Position numbers and translations under genes: made by a program. A DNA stretch of 62,300 nucleotides from Bacillota bacterium (GTDB lineage Bacteria; Bacillota; Clostridia; Christensenellales; Aristaeellaceae), in the NCBI GenBank assembly GCA_023460055.1, contig JAEWRJ010000004.1:1-62300 (forward strand). Reading direction: 5' to 3'. The notes beneath the pieces are model-generated. The model was not told the DNA's origin. It was given only the letters and a program-made list of their open reading frames with translations, and made no database searches. This document shows, piece by piece, positions 25,583 to 33,229 of this stretch (position 1 is the first letter of the stretch; each line of letters starts with the position of its first letter).

Positions 25583-26509
25583 TTATAGTCCTTCGCCCGT
25601 TGTGATCGGATGCCCTAACAAGTAATCGGAGGCTTTCATCGGCTTGCCTCCCTGGGCCTGCAGGGTAAGCACGCGCACCGCGCCTTCCCCCGCCTGTATC
25701 AGCAGACCTTTCTTACTGTCCGCCTCCAATACAGTACCGGGGGCAGCGCTCTCCCCCGCTTCGGCGCTTGCCAGGAGCAACTTCAGCCTGCCGAGCCTGG
25801 CCGAGTCTGTATACGCGCCGGGCCACGGATTCAACCCCCGCACGAGGTTTGAGATGGACCGGGCGCTTTGTGTCCAGTCTATTTCACCCATCTCCTTATG
25901 AAGCATGGGGTAGTAGCTCATAACGCTTTCATCCTGCCTGATCGGGGACAGCCTGCCTGCTTCCAGCGCGCGGATCGTATCGATCAACAGCTCCGCGCCC
26001 ATTGCGCCTAATCGCCCGGTCAACTCGCCGGCGGTTTCCATGGGACCGATCGCGGTTTCCTTTTGCAGCAGTATATCGCCTGTATCGATGCCGGCGGCAG
26101 TCAACATGGTTGTAACGCCTGTTACCGTTTCCCCATTGATCAGGCACCAGTTGATCGGCGAGCTGCCCCGGTACCTGGGCAGGAGGGAGGCGTGTACGTT
26201 GATGGTGCCAAATTTAGGGATATCCAGTATTTCCTGCGAGAGGATCTGCCCAAAGGCTGCCGTTACGCACAGGTCGGGTGCCAGGGTTTTCAGCGCGTCC
26301 ACGCCATCCGCCCGGATCTTGCGCGGCTGGAAAACGGGGATGCCGCGGGATTGGGCATACACTTTTGCCTCCGGCATCTGCACCTTGCCGCCCCTTCCCC
26401 TGGGTTTATCCGGCTGGGTAAATAAGCCTGCCACATCATAGCCGTTTTCTACCAGCGCTTCCAAGGACTGCACCGCGTAGCCGGGCGTGCCCATAAAAAC
26501 GATGCGCAT
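25583..26509 (-). CDS. fmt: Methionyl-tRNA formyltransferase
   Basis: A 308-residue enzyme that formylates initiator Met-tRNA using 10-formyl-THF. Motifs are MRIVFMGTPGYAVQSLEAL at the N terminus, catalytic HASLLPRYRGSSPINW near residue 107 and DTGDILLQKE near 140. The C-terminal OB-like tRNA domain begins near 205 (NPWPGAYT). It abuts def (stop/start overlap of 1 bp) as in most bacteria, and rsmB starts 33 bp downstream. Confidence 0.97.
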   Translation of the reverse strand: MRIVFMGTPGYAVQSLEALVENGYDVAGLFTQPDKPRGRGGKVQMPEAKVYAQSRGIPVFQPRKIRADGVDALKTLAPDLCVTAAFGQILSQEILDIPKFGTINVHASLLPRYRGSSPINWCLINGETVTGVTTMLTAAGIDTGDILLQKETAIGPMETAGELTGRLGAMGAELLIDTIRALEAGRLSPIRQDESVMSYYPMLHKEMGEIDWTQSARSISNLVRGLNPWPGAYTDSARLGRLKLLLASAEAGESAAPGTVLEADSKKGLLIQAGEGAVRVLTLQAQGGKPMKASDYLLGHPITTGEGL

Positions 26510-27012
26510 CAGGCTCCGGCCTCCGCGGTTTCCTCATCCTCTTCTTCATCATCTTCCTCAAACACCTCATACTCCATGAGGTCTACATACAGCACGCCGT
26601 TGAGGTGGTCGATCTCATGCTGGAGGGCCCTGGCCAGAATGCCATCAGCCTGGATCTCCTGATGCCTGCCTTTTATGTCCTGGTAGGTGACTGTTACCTT
26701 CTCAGGCCGCTTGACGCACCCGCGGCGGCCTGGGATGCTCAGGCAGCCCTCTTCCATCGCGACATCTCCCTCAGTCTTGATGATCTGGGGGTTCACAAAT
26801 ACGCGCAAGCCCTGCTCATCATACACATCGATCACGATCAGACGGCGCATCAGGCCGATCTGCGGCGCGGCAAGGCCAATGCCATCGGCAGCGTACATGG
26901 TTTCACCCATGTCGCGCGCGATCATCTGCAATCGCAGATCAAATTTGGTCACGGGGTGGCTCACCGCGCGCAGCAGCGGGTCCCCGATATGAAGTATAGT
27001 TTTCCTTGACAT
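26509..27012 (-). CDS. def: Peptide deformylase
   Basis: A 167-residue metallo-deformylase removing the N-formyl group from nascent proteins. All three active-site motifs are present: GIGLAAPQIG near residue 43, EEGCLSIPG near 87 (metal-binding Cys) and LQHEIDHLNGVLYVD near 130 (HExxH). The last 20 residues are a very acidic tail (EEDDEEEDEE), beyond the usual fold. It is type 1 by length and motif spacing, in the standard priA-def-fmt order. Confidence 0.97.
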   Translation of the reverse strand: MSRKTILHIGDPLLRAVSHPVTKFDLRLQMIARDMGETMYAADGIGLAAPQIGLMRRLIVIDVYDEQGLRVFVNPQIIKTEGDVAMEEGCLSIPGRRGCVKRPEKVTVTYQDIKGRHQEIQADGILARALQHEIDHLNGVLYVDLMEYEVFEEDDEEEDEETAEAGA

Positions 27013-27024
27013 CTCTGCTCCTTG

Positions 27025-29265
27025 TTATGCCAGGGACGCGGGATTGATTTCCAGCGTCACTTCGCCCGGCCATTCTTGCCTGGTCATCTCCTGAAGCTGA
27101 GCGATCAGCTGATCGCTGTCGGGATGAACCAGAAGTTTTAAAAATACCTGCGCGCGGGAACGGCCCATGATCTTTTTGATCGGAGCCTCATCCTCACGGC
27201 AAAACAGTACGCGTTTTTTCAGTGCCGGCTGCTGCGCGAGCAGCTTCTCCACCCTCAGGAAGAGCTCACCGCTCACCCGCCGGGCCGTTTCCTCATCCCT
27301 GGCCTGGCACAGCAGCCTCACCAGCATCGTAAAAGGCGGGTAAAGGTCACGCTTGCGCCTTTCAAACTCGGTGGTGAAAAAGCGGCGGTAATCCTGTCCG
27401 GCGGCCGCCGCGATGGCGTAATGATCAGGCTTATAGGTCTGAATCACCACATGGCCGGGCTGATCTGCCCGCCCTGCCCGGCCCGCCACCTGTGTCAGCA
27501 GCTGAAAACTCCGCTCGGCGCTGCGGTAATCGGGCAGGTTGAGGGAGGAATCCGCCAGCACGGCGCCGACCAGCGTTACCCTGGGAAAGTCCAGCCCTTT
27601 GGCGATCATCTGTGTTCCGATCATGACGCGCGCCTGGCCGCTGCGAAAGCGGTTGATCAGCTCCTCATGCGCGTTTTTCATGGTCGTGGTGTCATTATCA
27701 AGGCGGACGAAAGGAACATCGGGATAGAGCTTTTTAAACTCCTCCTCCACCCGCTGCGTACCGGCCCCCACCGGTTTCAGGTACGCGGAACCGCATTCGG
27801 GACATGCCGGCGGCATCGGCGATTTCTGCCCGCAATAGTGACAATGCAGCAGATTATCCGCCGCGTGGTAGGTCAGGCTCACATCGCAGGAGGGACAGCC
27901 CATCGCGTGCCCGCACTTGCGGCAGATAACGCTCTGGGCGTATCCGCGCCTGTTGATAAACAGCATGGCCTGCTGGCCTGCCTTCAGGCATTGCTCAAGC
28001 CTTGTCAACAGCTCTCCTGAGAACATACCCTTATTGCCCAGCCGCAACTCTTCCCGCATATCAACGACAGTTACTTCAGGCATGGGCATGCCGTTAACGC
28101 GCAGGGGCATCTCAAGCAGCGTGTAATCTCCGCGTTTTGCCTTGGCAAAGCTTAAAATGGAGGGTGTCGCGCTGGCCAGCAGCAGGCAGGCCCCTTCGCG
28201 CTCGGCCCGTCTTTGGGCCACTTCCCGGGCATCATAAGCGGGCACACGGTCAGATACATAGCTCGATTCATGCTCCTCGTCCACGATGATCAGCCCCAGA
28301 TCTTTCACGGGAGCAAACACCGCTGATCTCGCGCCGATCACTACCCGCGCCGCGCCATGGCGTATCCTTCGCCACTCGTCAAAGCGCTCGCCCGCCGACA
28401 GCCGGGAATGCAGCACCGCCGCCTCGTCCCGGAAACGTCCGCGGAACCATTGCACCATCTGGGGGGTGAGCACAATCTCCGGTACCAGCACGATCGCGCC
28501 GCGGCCAAGCCGCAAAGCTTCACGCACCGCGCGGATGTATACCTCCGTCTTGCCGGAGCCCGTCACGCCGTGCAATAGAAACGCGCCGCGCCGTGCCCTC
28601 AATGCCGGCAGCAGCTCATCCAGCGTCTCCTGCTGATCCTCTGTGAGTTCCGGATCCGGATCCATGACAGGCCGGTCCGGATAGGGCGCGCGGAGCACCT
28701 CGCGCTCGATCACCTCGCACACGCCATCTTTTTCCAAGGCCCGCAAAGGCTCAAGCGGAGCGCGTACGAGCAACTGGAGTTCGCTTATGGGATGGACTTC
28801 GCCGTCTGACATCAGATCGATGAGCAGGCGGCGCTTGGGCGAGCGTGTCTGCGCCGCGCGAGCCGTTTGCAAGGCTTCACCGCTGAGTAGAAGGCGTGCC
28901 GCCTTTTCTGTTTTGATCCCGATACGTCCACCGCGCATCTGCGCCGGGATCATCAGCCTCAAGGTTTCAGCCAGCGGGCAGTGAGCGCTCTGGCTTATGC
29001 CGCGCGCAAGCTCTACCATTTGAGGCAGGATGGCAGGGTAGTCCTCCAGCGGTTCCTTCACCTGCCGAATTCTGTCGGGAGGAAGTTCGCTAGTATCAGA
29101 AAAGCCCAGTACGTACCCTTCCTTCTCCTGCCTGCCGAAGGGCACCGCCACGCGCATTCCAACCTGAAGCGCCATTCCATCAGGAATGGCGTAAGTGAAC
29201 ACCCTGTCCACATCGGCGTGGGCGATATCGACGATCACTTGCGCGTAGCGCGGAACCTTTGTCAC
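27025..29265 (-). CDS. priA: Primosomal replication restart helicase PriA
   Basis: A 746-residue superfamily-2 helicase. The N-terminal 3'-DNA-binding domain is followed by Walker A (LHGVTGSGKTEVYIRAV near residue 233), the DEEH box (LIIVDEEHESSY) and a zinc-binding insert with four CxxC-type pairs (CRKCGH, CPSC, CHYCGQ, CPECGS) near 445-490. It recognises stalled forks and reloads the replisome. Length is normal. It overlaps coaBC by 4 bp. Confidence 0.96.
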   Translation of the reverse strand: MTKVPRYAQVIVDIAHADVDRVFTYAIPDGMALQVGMRVAVPFGRQEKEGYVLGFSDTSELPPDRIRQVKEPLEDYPAILPQMVELARGISQSAHCPLAETLRLMIPAQMRGGRIGIKTEKAARLLLSGEALQTARAAQTRSPKRRLLIDLMSDGEVHPISELQLLVRAPLEPLRALEKDGVCEVIEREVLRAPYPDRPVMDPDPELTEDQQETLDELLPALRARRGAFLLHGVTGSGKTEVYIRAVREALRLGRGAIVLVPEIVLTPQMVQWFRGRFRDEAAVLHSRLSAGERFDEWRRIRHGAARVVIGARSAVFAPVKDLGLIIVDEEHESSYVSDRVPAYDAREVAQRRAEREGACLLLASATPSILSFAKAKRGDYTLLEMPLRVNGMPMPEVTVVDMREELRLGNKGMFSGELLTRLEQCLKAGQQAMLFINRRGYAQSVICRKCGHAMGCPSCDVSLTYHAADNLLHCHYCGQKSPMPPACPECGSAYLKPVGAGTQRVEEEFKKLYPDVPFVRLDNDTTTMKNAHEELINRFRSGQARVMIGTQMIAKGLDFPRVTLVGAVLADSSLNLPDYRSAERSFQLLTQVAGRAGRADQPGHVVIQTYKPDHYAIAAAAGQDYRRFFTTEFERRKRDLYPPFTMLVRLLCQARDEETARRVSGELFLRVEKLLAQQPALKKRVLFCREDEAPIKKIMGRSRAQVFLKLLVHPDSDQLIAQLQEMTRQEWPGEVTLEINPASLA

Positions 29266-30488
29266 GCCTGCTTCGCCTTCTTCAGCCTCAAAATCTCATC
29301 CAGCAGCATGTCCGCCGCCTGCCTCTTGCTCATCAGGGGAAGTTCTCTCGACTGATCGAAGGCTATCAGCGTCAGAATGTTGGTGTCAACATCAAACCCC
29401 GCCCCGGGCTGGCTGACATCGTTGTAACAAATCAGGTCAAGGTTTTTGCGCTTGCGCTTTTCCTCCACCTGCCGCATATCACCGCCGGTTTCCGCGGCAA
29501 AACCTACAAAAACCTGATACGGCTTCTTTTGCTCCCCCGCCGCCTTCGCCACATCGCGCGTCTGGCGCAGGCGCAGCGTAAGGTCCTCATCCCCCTGCTT
29601 TTTGATCTTACTGTCCGCCTGCCGGGCGGCGGTGAAATCGGCGGGTGCCGCGGCCTGGATCAGCACATCGCAATAAGGCACTTTTCCCATCACTGCCTGG
29701 TATAGATCCTCTGTCGATTCGACCGGAACAAGCTCCACCCCCTGAGGCGCTGACAGGCTCACCGGCCCGGATATCAAAACGACCTCCGCTCCGCGCGCGG
29801 CCAGGGCTTCCGCGATAGCGTATCCCATTTTGCCTGATGACTTGTTGGTTAAAAAACGCACGGGATCAAGAGCTTCACGCGTCGGGCCGGCCGTTACCAC
29901 GGCGCGAAGCCCGGCATAATCGCCTCCGGGAGCCAATATCCCCTCACAGGCGGCTAAAATGTCCGCGGGCTCGCTCATGCGGCCCGCGCCGATGTCCCCG
30001 CATGCCAGCAATCCTCCCTCAGGGCCGACAGTATAGACGCCGCGGTCAACAAGGGTTTTCAAATTTTGCTGCGTTGCCTGCGCCTGATACATCTGGGTAT
30101 TCATCGCCGGGGCAATCAACAAGGGCGCGGCGGTTGCCAGAATGGTCGTCGTGAGCATATCATCCGCCAGGCCATGGGCAAGCTTCGCGATGACGTTGGC
30201 CGTCGCCGGCGCTATCACGAACAGATCCGCCTTCTTGGCCAGGGCGATGTGCTCCACTTCCCAGTACTGAGGGTTTTCAAAGGTATCCCTGGCGACGGGG
30301 TTGCCGCTCAGGGTTTGGAAGGTAAGCGGCGAAACGAACTCGCAGGCATTTCTGGTCATAATAACATGGACCTGCGCCTCCGCCTTCTTCAGCCTGGAGA
30401 CGAGGTCGCAGGCCTTATAGACGGCGATGCCGCCCGTCACGCCAAGGACGATGGTTTTCCCTTTTAAGCTTTCCTTGTTACTGCTCAT
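29262..30488 (-). CDS. coaBC: Bifunctional phosphopantothenoylcysteine decarboxylase/synthetase
   Basis: A 408-residue coenzyme A biosynthesis enzyme. The N-terminal CoaC flavoprotein has VLGVTGGIAVYKA, the HIALAKKAD histidine segment and PAMNTQMY near residue 126. The C-terminal CoaB synthetase has TAGPTREALDPVRFLTNKSS near 195. It makes 4'-phosphopantetheine from phosphopantothenate, cysteine and CTP. Its start overlaps the rpoZ stop by 11 bp. Confidence 0.96.
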   Translation of the reverse strand: MSSNKESLKGKTIVLGVTGGIAVYKACDLVSRLKKAEAQVHVIMTRNACEFVSPLTFQTLSGNPVARDTFENPQYWEVEHIALAKKADLFVIAPATANVIAKLAHGLADDMLTTTILATAAPLLIAPAMNTQMYQAQATQQNLKTLVDRGVYTVGPEGGLLACGDIGAGRMSEPADILAACEGILAPGGDYAGLRAVVTAGPTREALDPVRFLTNKSSGKMGYAIAEALAARGAEVVLISGPVSLSAPQGVELVPVESTEDLYQAVMGKVPYCDVLIQAAAPADFTAARQADSKIKKQGDEDLTLRLRQTRDVAKAAGEQKKPYQVFVGFAAETGGDMRQVEEKRKRKNLDLICYNDVSQPGAGFDVDTNILTLIAFDQSRELPLMSKRQAADMLLDEILRLKKAKQA

Positions 30489-30690
30489 CTTCCAGCTTGC
30501 GGTGATAGGTAATCAGCCCACGGTTGATCTCCGAGATTGCCTGAGAGAGAGGCTTTTGCTCATCATCCTCAAGCAGTGTCTGGGCGCCGTCCATCAGCTG
30601 GCGGGCGCGGCGGCTGGCCTGAATCACCAGGGTGTAGCTTGAATCGCTCTTCTTCTTGAGTTCCTCGATGCCGGGTTTGTTAATGGGCAT
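30478..30690 (-). CDS. rpoZ: RNA polymerase omega subunit
   Basis: A 70-residue omega subunit, starting MPINKPGIEELKKKSDSSY behind GAATAAGGAGA. The conserved core is TLVIQASRRARQLMDGA, and the acidic C-terminal segment ends at DEQ. It helps fold beta-prime and hold the core polymerase together. Position between gmk (10-bp gap) and coaBC matches other Firmicutes. Confidence 0.93.
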   Translation of the reverse strand: MPINKPGIEELKKKSDSSYTLVIQASRRARQLMDGAQTLLEDDEQKPLSQAISEINRGLITYHRKLEDEQ

Positions 30691-30700
30691 AGTGTTCTCC

Positions 30701-31306
30701 TTATTCCTCGTATATTTCAGGGAAGTAACGGGTAGTGCGGTGTTTTTCAGCCATGATGATGGCGCTGAGCATCCCAAAGGCCTGTTCCAGCTGGTCATTG
30801 ACCAGCGCGTAGGTATAGTGCTTTAGCAGCCGGACTTCCCCGTAGGCGTTGGACAGCCTTTTCAGGATCTCATCCGGATCGTCGGTGTTGCGGGTATGAA
30901 GCCTCTCTCGAAGGGCTGAATAGCTGGGCGGAAGGATAAAAATACTGACTGTCTCCGGCATCGCGCTCATGACGCTGAGGGCCCCTTGCGGATCAATATC
31001 AAGCAGAATGTTGCGGCCTTCCTCAATAGCGCGCTCCACCTGGTCCTTCGGGGTGCCATAGCGGTGACCATGCACGGTGGCATGTTCCAAAAAGGCATTT
31101 TCGGCGAGCATTTTATCAAAACGTTCTTCATCAATGAAGTGGTAATGCACGCCGTCAATCTCTCCCTCGCGCGGCTTGCGCGTCGTGGCCGAGACTCCGA
31201 ACATGATGGTCGGATCGCTCCTGAGCAAACGTTCACACAAGGTTCCTTTACCGGTGCCGCTTGGCCCCGACACTACCAATAGCATACCCTTGCGCCGTTC
31301 TTTCAT
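30701..31306 (-). CDS. gmk: Guanylate kinase
   Basis: A 201-residue nucleotide kinase converting GMP to GDP. The P-loop SGPSGTGKGTLCERLL is at residues 10-25, followed by TTRKPREGEIDGVHYHFI (GMP-binding) near 40 and HGHRYGTPKDQVERAI near 80. It starts 28 bp after yicC. The remA (DUF370) gene that often lies between yicC and gmk in Firmicutes is absent here. Confidence 0.96.
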   Translation of the reverse strand: MKERRKGMLLVVSGPSGTGKGTLCERLLRSDPTIMFGVSATTRKPREGEIDGVHYHFIDEERFDKMLAENAFLEHATVHGHRYGTPKDQVERAIEEGRNILLDIDPQGALSVMSAMPETVSIFILPPSYSALRERLHTRNTDDPDEILKRLSNAYGEVRLLKHYTYALVNDQLEQAFGMLSAIIMAEKHRTTRYFPEIYEE

Positions 31307-31334
31307 CCGCTTGCCTCCCCTTAACGCTCAGTAT

Positions 31335-32207
31335 TCATTCCGCGTTTTGTATCTGCTCGCGCATTTTCTCAAGCGCGTTCTTGGCATCCAGTACCAGCCG
31401 GGTCATCTGAAGCTCACTGGTTTTGCTGCCGATGGTGTTGACTTCACGGTTCATTTCCTGAACCAGGAAATCCATCTTCCGGCCCATAGGCTCCCGGGCT
31501 TCCAATAGCTCGCCCATCTGCCCGATATGGGCATCAAGGCGGGCCAGCTCCTCATCCACAGCCACCCTGTCAGCGAACAGAGCCACTTCCTGCGCCAGCC
31601 GCTGAGGCTCAATGCCCTCGGGCATAAGGCGCGCGATGCGCTCCGACAGTTTTCTGCGATAGTTTTCCGGCTGCTCGGGCGCAAACTCTTTCATATATAT
31701 AAGCATACGCTCCAACCTGTCAAGGTGTCCGCGCAAATCAGCGGCGAGGGCAGCGCCTTCTCGCTCCCGCGCATCGATCAATTCACTGACTGCTTGTTCC
31801 GCGGCCTGGATGATCAAGGCTTTAAGGGCTTCCTCATCCTCCCGGGCCTCCGAGATGCGGACCACATCAGGCAGATTCAGCAAGTCACCTACCGGCAATC
31901 CCCCAGACAGTTTTCCGGCCTTCGCGATCTCCTCAGCCGCTTTGAGGTAACTGAGCGCCAGCGCGGTATCAGTCTCAACGAGTTTTGCGTCCTGCCGATG
32001 GTTTTGGTACCCCAGGCTGACATCCACATGACCTCTGGCCAGGCTGCTGCCCAGGATATCTCGCAATAGGGGTTCCGTAAAATTCAGAGCCCGGGGCAAG
32101 CGAAAGCTTAGGTCAAGAAATCGATGATTGACGGATTTTAGCTCGACCGTGATTTCGCGCCCATCCAGCTTGGCGCTTCCCCGGCCGTAACCCGTCATAC
32201 TTCGCAT
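31335..32207 (-). CDS. yicC: YicC/YloC family endoribonuclease-like protein
   Basis: A 290-residue YicC-family protein. The start is MRSMTGYGRGSA, preceded by GGGGGAGG; the upstream 33 codons lack a ribosome site. The N-terminal half has the family signature ELKSVNHRFLDLSFRLPR near residue 28. The C-terminal DUF1732 half ends MDFLVQEMNREVNTIGSKT near 255. E. coli YicC is an RNase acting on small RNAs. It is first gene of the gmk-rpoZ operon. Confidence 0.92.
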   Translation of the reverse strand: MRSMTGYGRGSAKLDGREITVELKSVNHRFLDLSFRLPRALNFTEPLLRDILGSSLARGHVDVSLGYQNHRQDAKLVETDTALALSYLKAAEEIAKAGKLSGGLPVGDLLNLPDVVRISEAREDEEALKALIIQAAEQAVSELIDAREREGAALAADLRGHLDRLERMLIYMKEFAPEQPENYRRKLSERIARLMPEGIEPQRLAQEVALFADRVAVDEELARLDAHIGQMGELLEAREPMGRKMDFLVQEMNREVNTIGSKTSELQMTRLVLDAKNALEKMREQIQNAE

Positions 32208-32332
32208 ACTCAACCTCCCCCTTACATTATAGTATACCACAGCACACAAAAAGTGAAAAGCGCGCGAGCGGCACGGCCTCCGCTTCGGGTTCCGACAAAG
32301 GCACACGCAGCCGCCGAAACCGTTTTCAAATA

Positions 32333-32370
32333 AGAAAAACCCGCAGCAGCGGGTCTTTCCGGAAAACGGT
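32333..32370 (-). terminator. Terminator of the ArsR-type gene
   Basis: On the minus strand, a 6-bp stem ACCCGC/GCGGGT with a 4-nt loop (32339-32354) is followed by a T run. It is nested inside a larger 9-bp inverted repeat (32319-32327 with 32362-32370). Confidence 0.75.
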
Positions 32371-32399
32371 GATACCGTAAAGCCAAACCGTGAAATTCC

Positions 32400-32693
32400 T
32401 TATGACTTCATCGAACCTTTCACATCAACGGCGATCGAATCAGTCACGGCGCTGCAGATCTTCTGCACGCCATGCTTGCCGCCGCGCGTCTCAATGGTGA
32501 TCATGCCGGCTTCGTGCAAAGCCTTGACATGGCTGGTGATCGCCCCGCCCGTAATCTTCAGCGATTCGGCGATGGCTGTCATGCGCATGGGTCCTTTACT
32601 CATCAGCAGCTCAAGAATGGCAACTCTTGTGTCAGACGCAAGCGCCTTGAATACGGGCAACCCTTCCCGCAGGTTCTGGATATTACGTTTCAT
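32400..32693 (-). CDS. ArsR-family helix-turn-helix regulator
   Basis: A 97-residue winged-helix protein. The N-terminal FKALASDTRVAILELL is the ArsR-type opening helix, with the recognition region MTAIAESLKITGGAITSHVK near residues 37-57 and a wing at 65-78. There is a single cysteine (CSAV) and no CxC metal motif, so metal sensing is not evident; related proteins respond to sugars or unknown signals. It has its own terminator and lies divergent from the threonyl T-box/thrS unit. A TTCGAA-centred palindrome lies 45-55 bp upstream of its start. Confidence 0.8.
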   Translation of the reverse strand: MKRNIQNLREGLPVFKALASDTRVAILELLMSKGPMRMTAIAESLKITGGAITSHVKALHEAGMITIETRGGKHGVQKICSAVTDSIAVDVKGSMKS

Positions 32694-32737
32694 TTAGATG
32701 GCACTCCTTTTCTTATCTCGTTCCTTGCCCCTTACAA

Positions 32738-32747
32738 GTTTCGAAAC
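32738..32747. promoter_or_regulatory. Candidate operator palindrome upstream of the ArsR-type gene
   Basis: GTTTCGAAAC is a perfect 10-bp palindrome. Related TCGAA cores occur at about 32815 (TTTTCGAATATT) and about 32926 (TATCGAACATT), the latter just before the thrS -35 box. They may be regulator binding sites. Apart from these, the 32.70-32.94 kb stretch is AT-rich and shows no gene. Confidence 0.35.
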
Positions 32748-32940
32748 GTTTATGATTATACAATACATATGCTCTTATTTCAATGACTATTCCCGCAATA
32801 AATAGAATTTATTTTTCGAATATTGACAAAATTAACAGGATATTCACACATCAGTTGCTTGACCTTGAAAAATCCGCTCCTGCCTGCCGGTCTGACCAGA
32901 TCATGATAAAGAGAATCACAAATTTATCGAACATTCATTC

Positions 32941-32969
32941 TTGACATCCCTTCAGGCGGGGTCTATACT
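32941..32969 (+). promoter_or_regulatory. Sigma-A promoter of the T-box/thrS unit
   Basis: Perfect TTGACA (32941-32946), 17-bp spacer and TATACT (32964-32969). Transcription would begin near 32976, giving a leader of about 250 nt that contains the T-box. Confidence 0.88.
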
Positions 32970-32975
32970 GCACTC

Positions 32976-33193
32976 ATCTGCCGGATGAAGGGGGACAAGC
33001 CCCGCCTCACCGCCCCAAGAGAGAACGCGCCGCGGCTGAAAGCGCGTTTGGGTATGGAAGGCCAGGGTACCACCGCCGGAGGGTGAGACGCATCCCATGC
33101 GATACCAGGGGTTGAGTGGCTTTAAGCAGCAATCAGGGTGGAACCGCGGATGCAGTGCATTCGTCCCTACAGGGGGATGGATGTTTTTTTATT
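32976..33193 (+). ncRNA. Threonine-specific T-box riboswitch leader
   Basis: The core T-box sequence AGGGTGGAACCGCGG is at 33135-33149. It is followed by a terminator: arms CATTCGTCCC and GGGGGATGGATG, then a run of seven T. Stem I can form from CTCACC (about 33006) with GGTGAG (about 33082). The apical arm is the CCCAA...ACGCGC segment pairing with GCGCGTTTGGG. The Thr codon ACC at 33069-33071 lies on the 3' side of the specifier loop, as expected. Uncharged tRNA-Thr would pair with the specifier and the T-box bulge, form the antiterminator and switch on thrS. Confidence 0.92.
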
Positions 33194-33229
33194 TATGTCA
33201 ACATCAGATGGATATAAAGGAGAGAAGTT

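Noticed and set aside
24512..25588. Long plus-strand open frames opposite the rsmB repeats (358, 240 and 182 codons) and a 404-codon alternative minus-strand frame
   Set aside because: They arise because a GC-rich 102-bp unit (a multiple of 3) repeats every frame without stops. They have no ribosome sites, and their sequences are repeated Ala/Arg/Leu or Pro/Cys patterns; the RsmB frame continues into a known enzyme domain.
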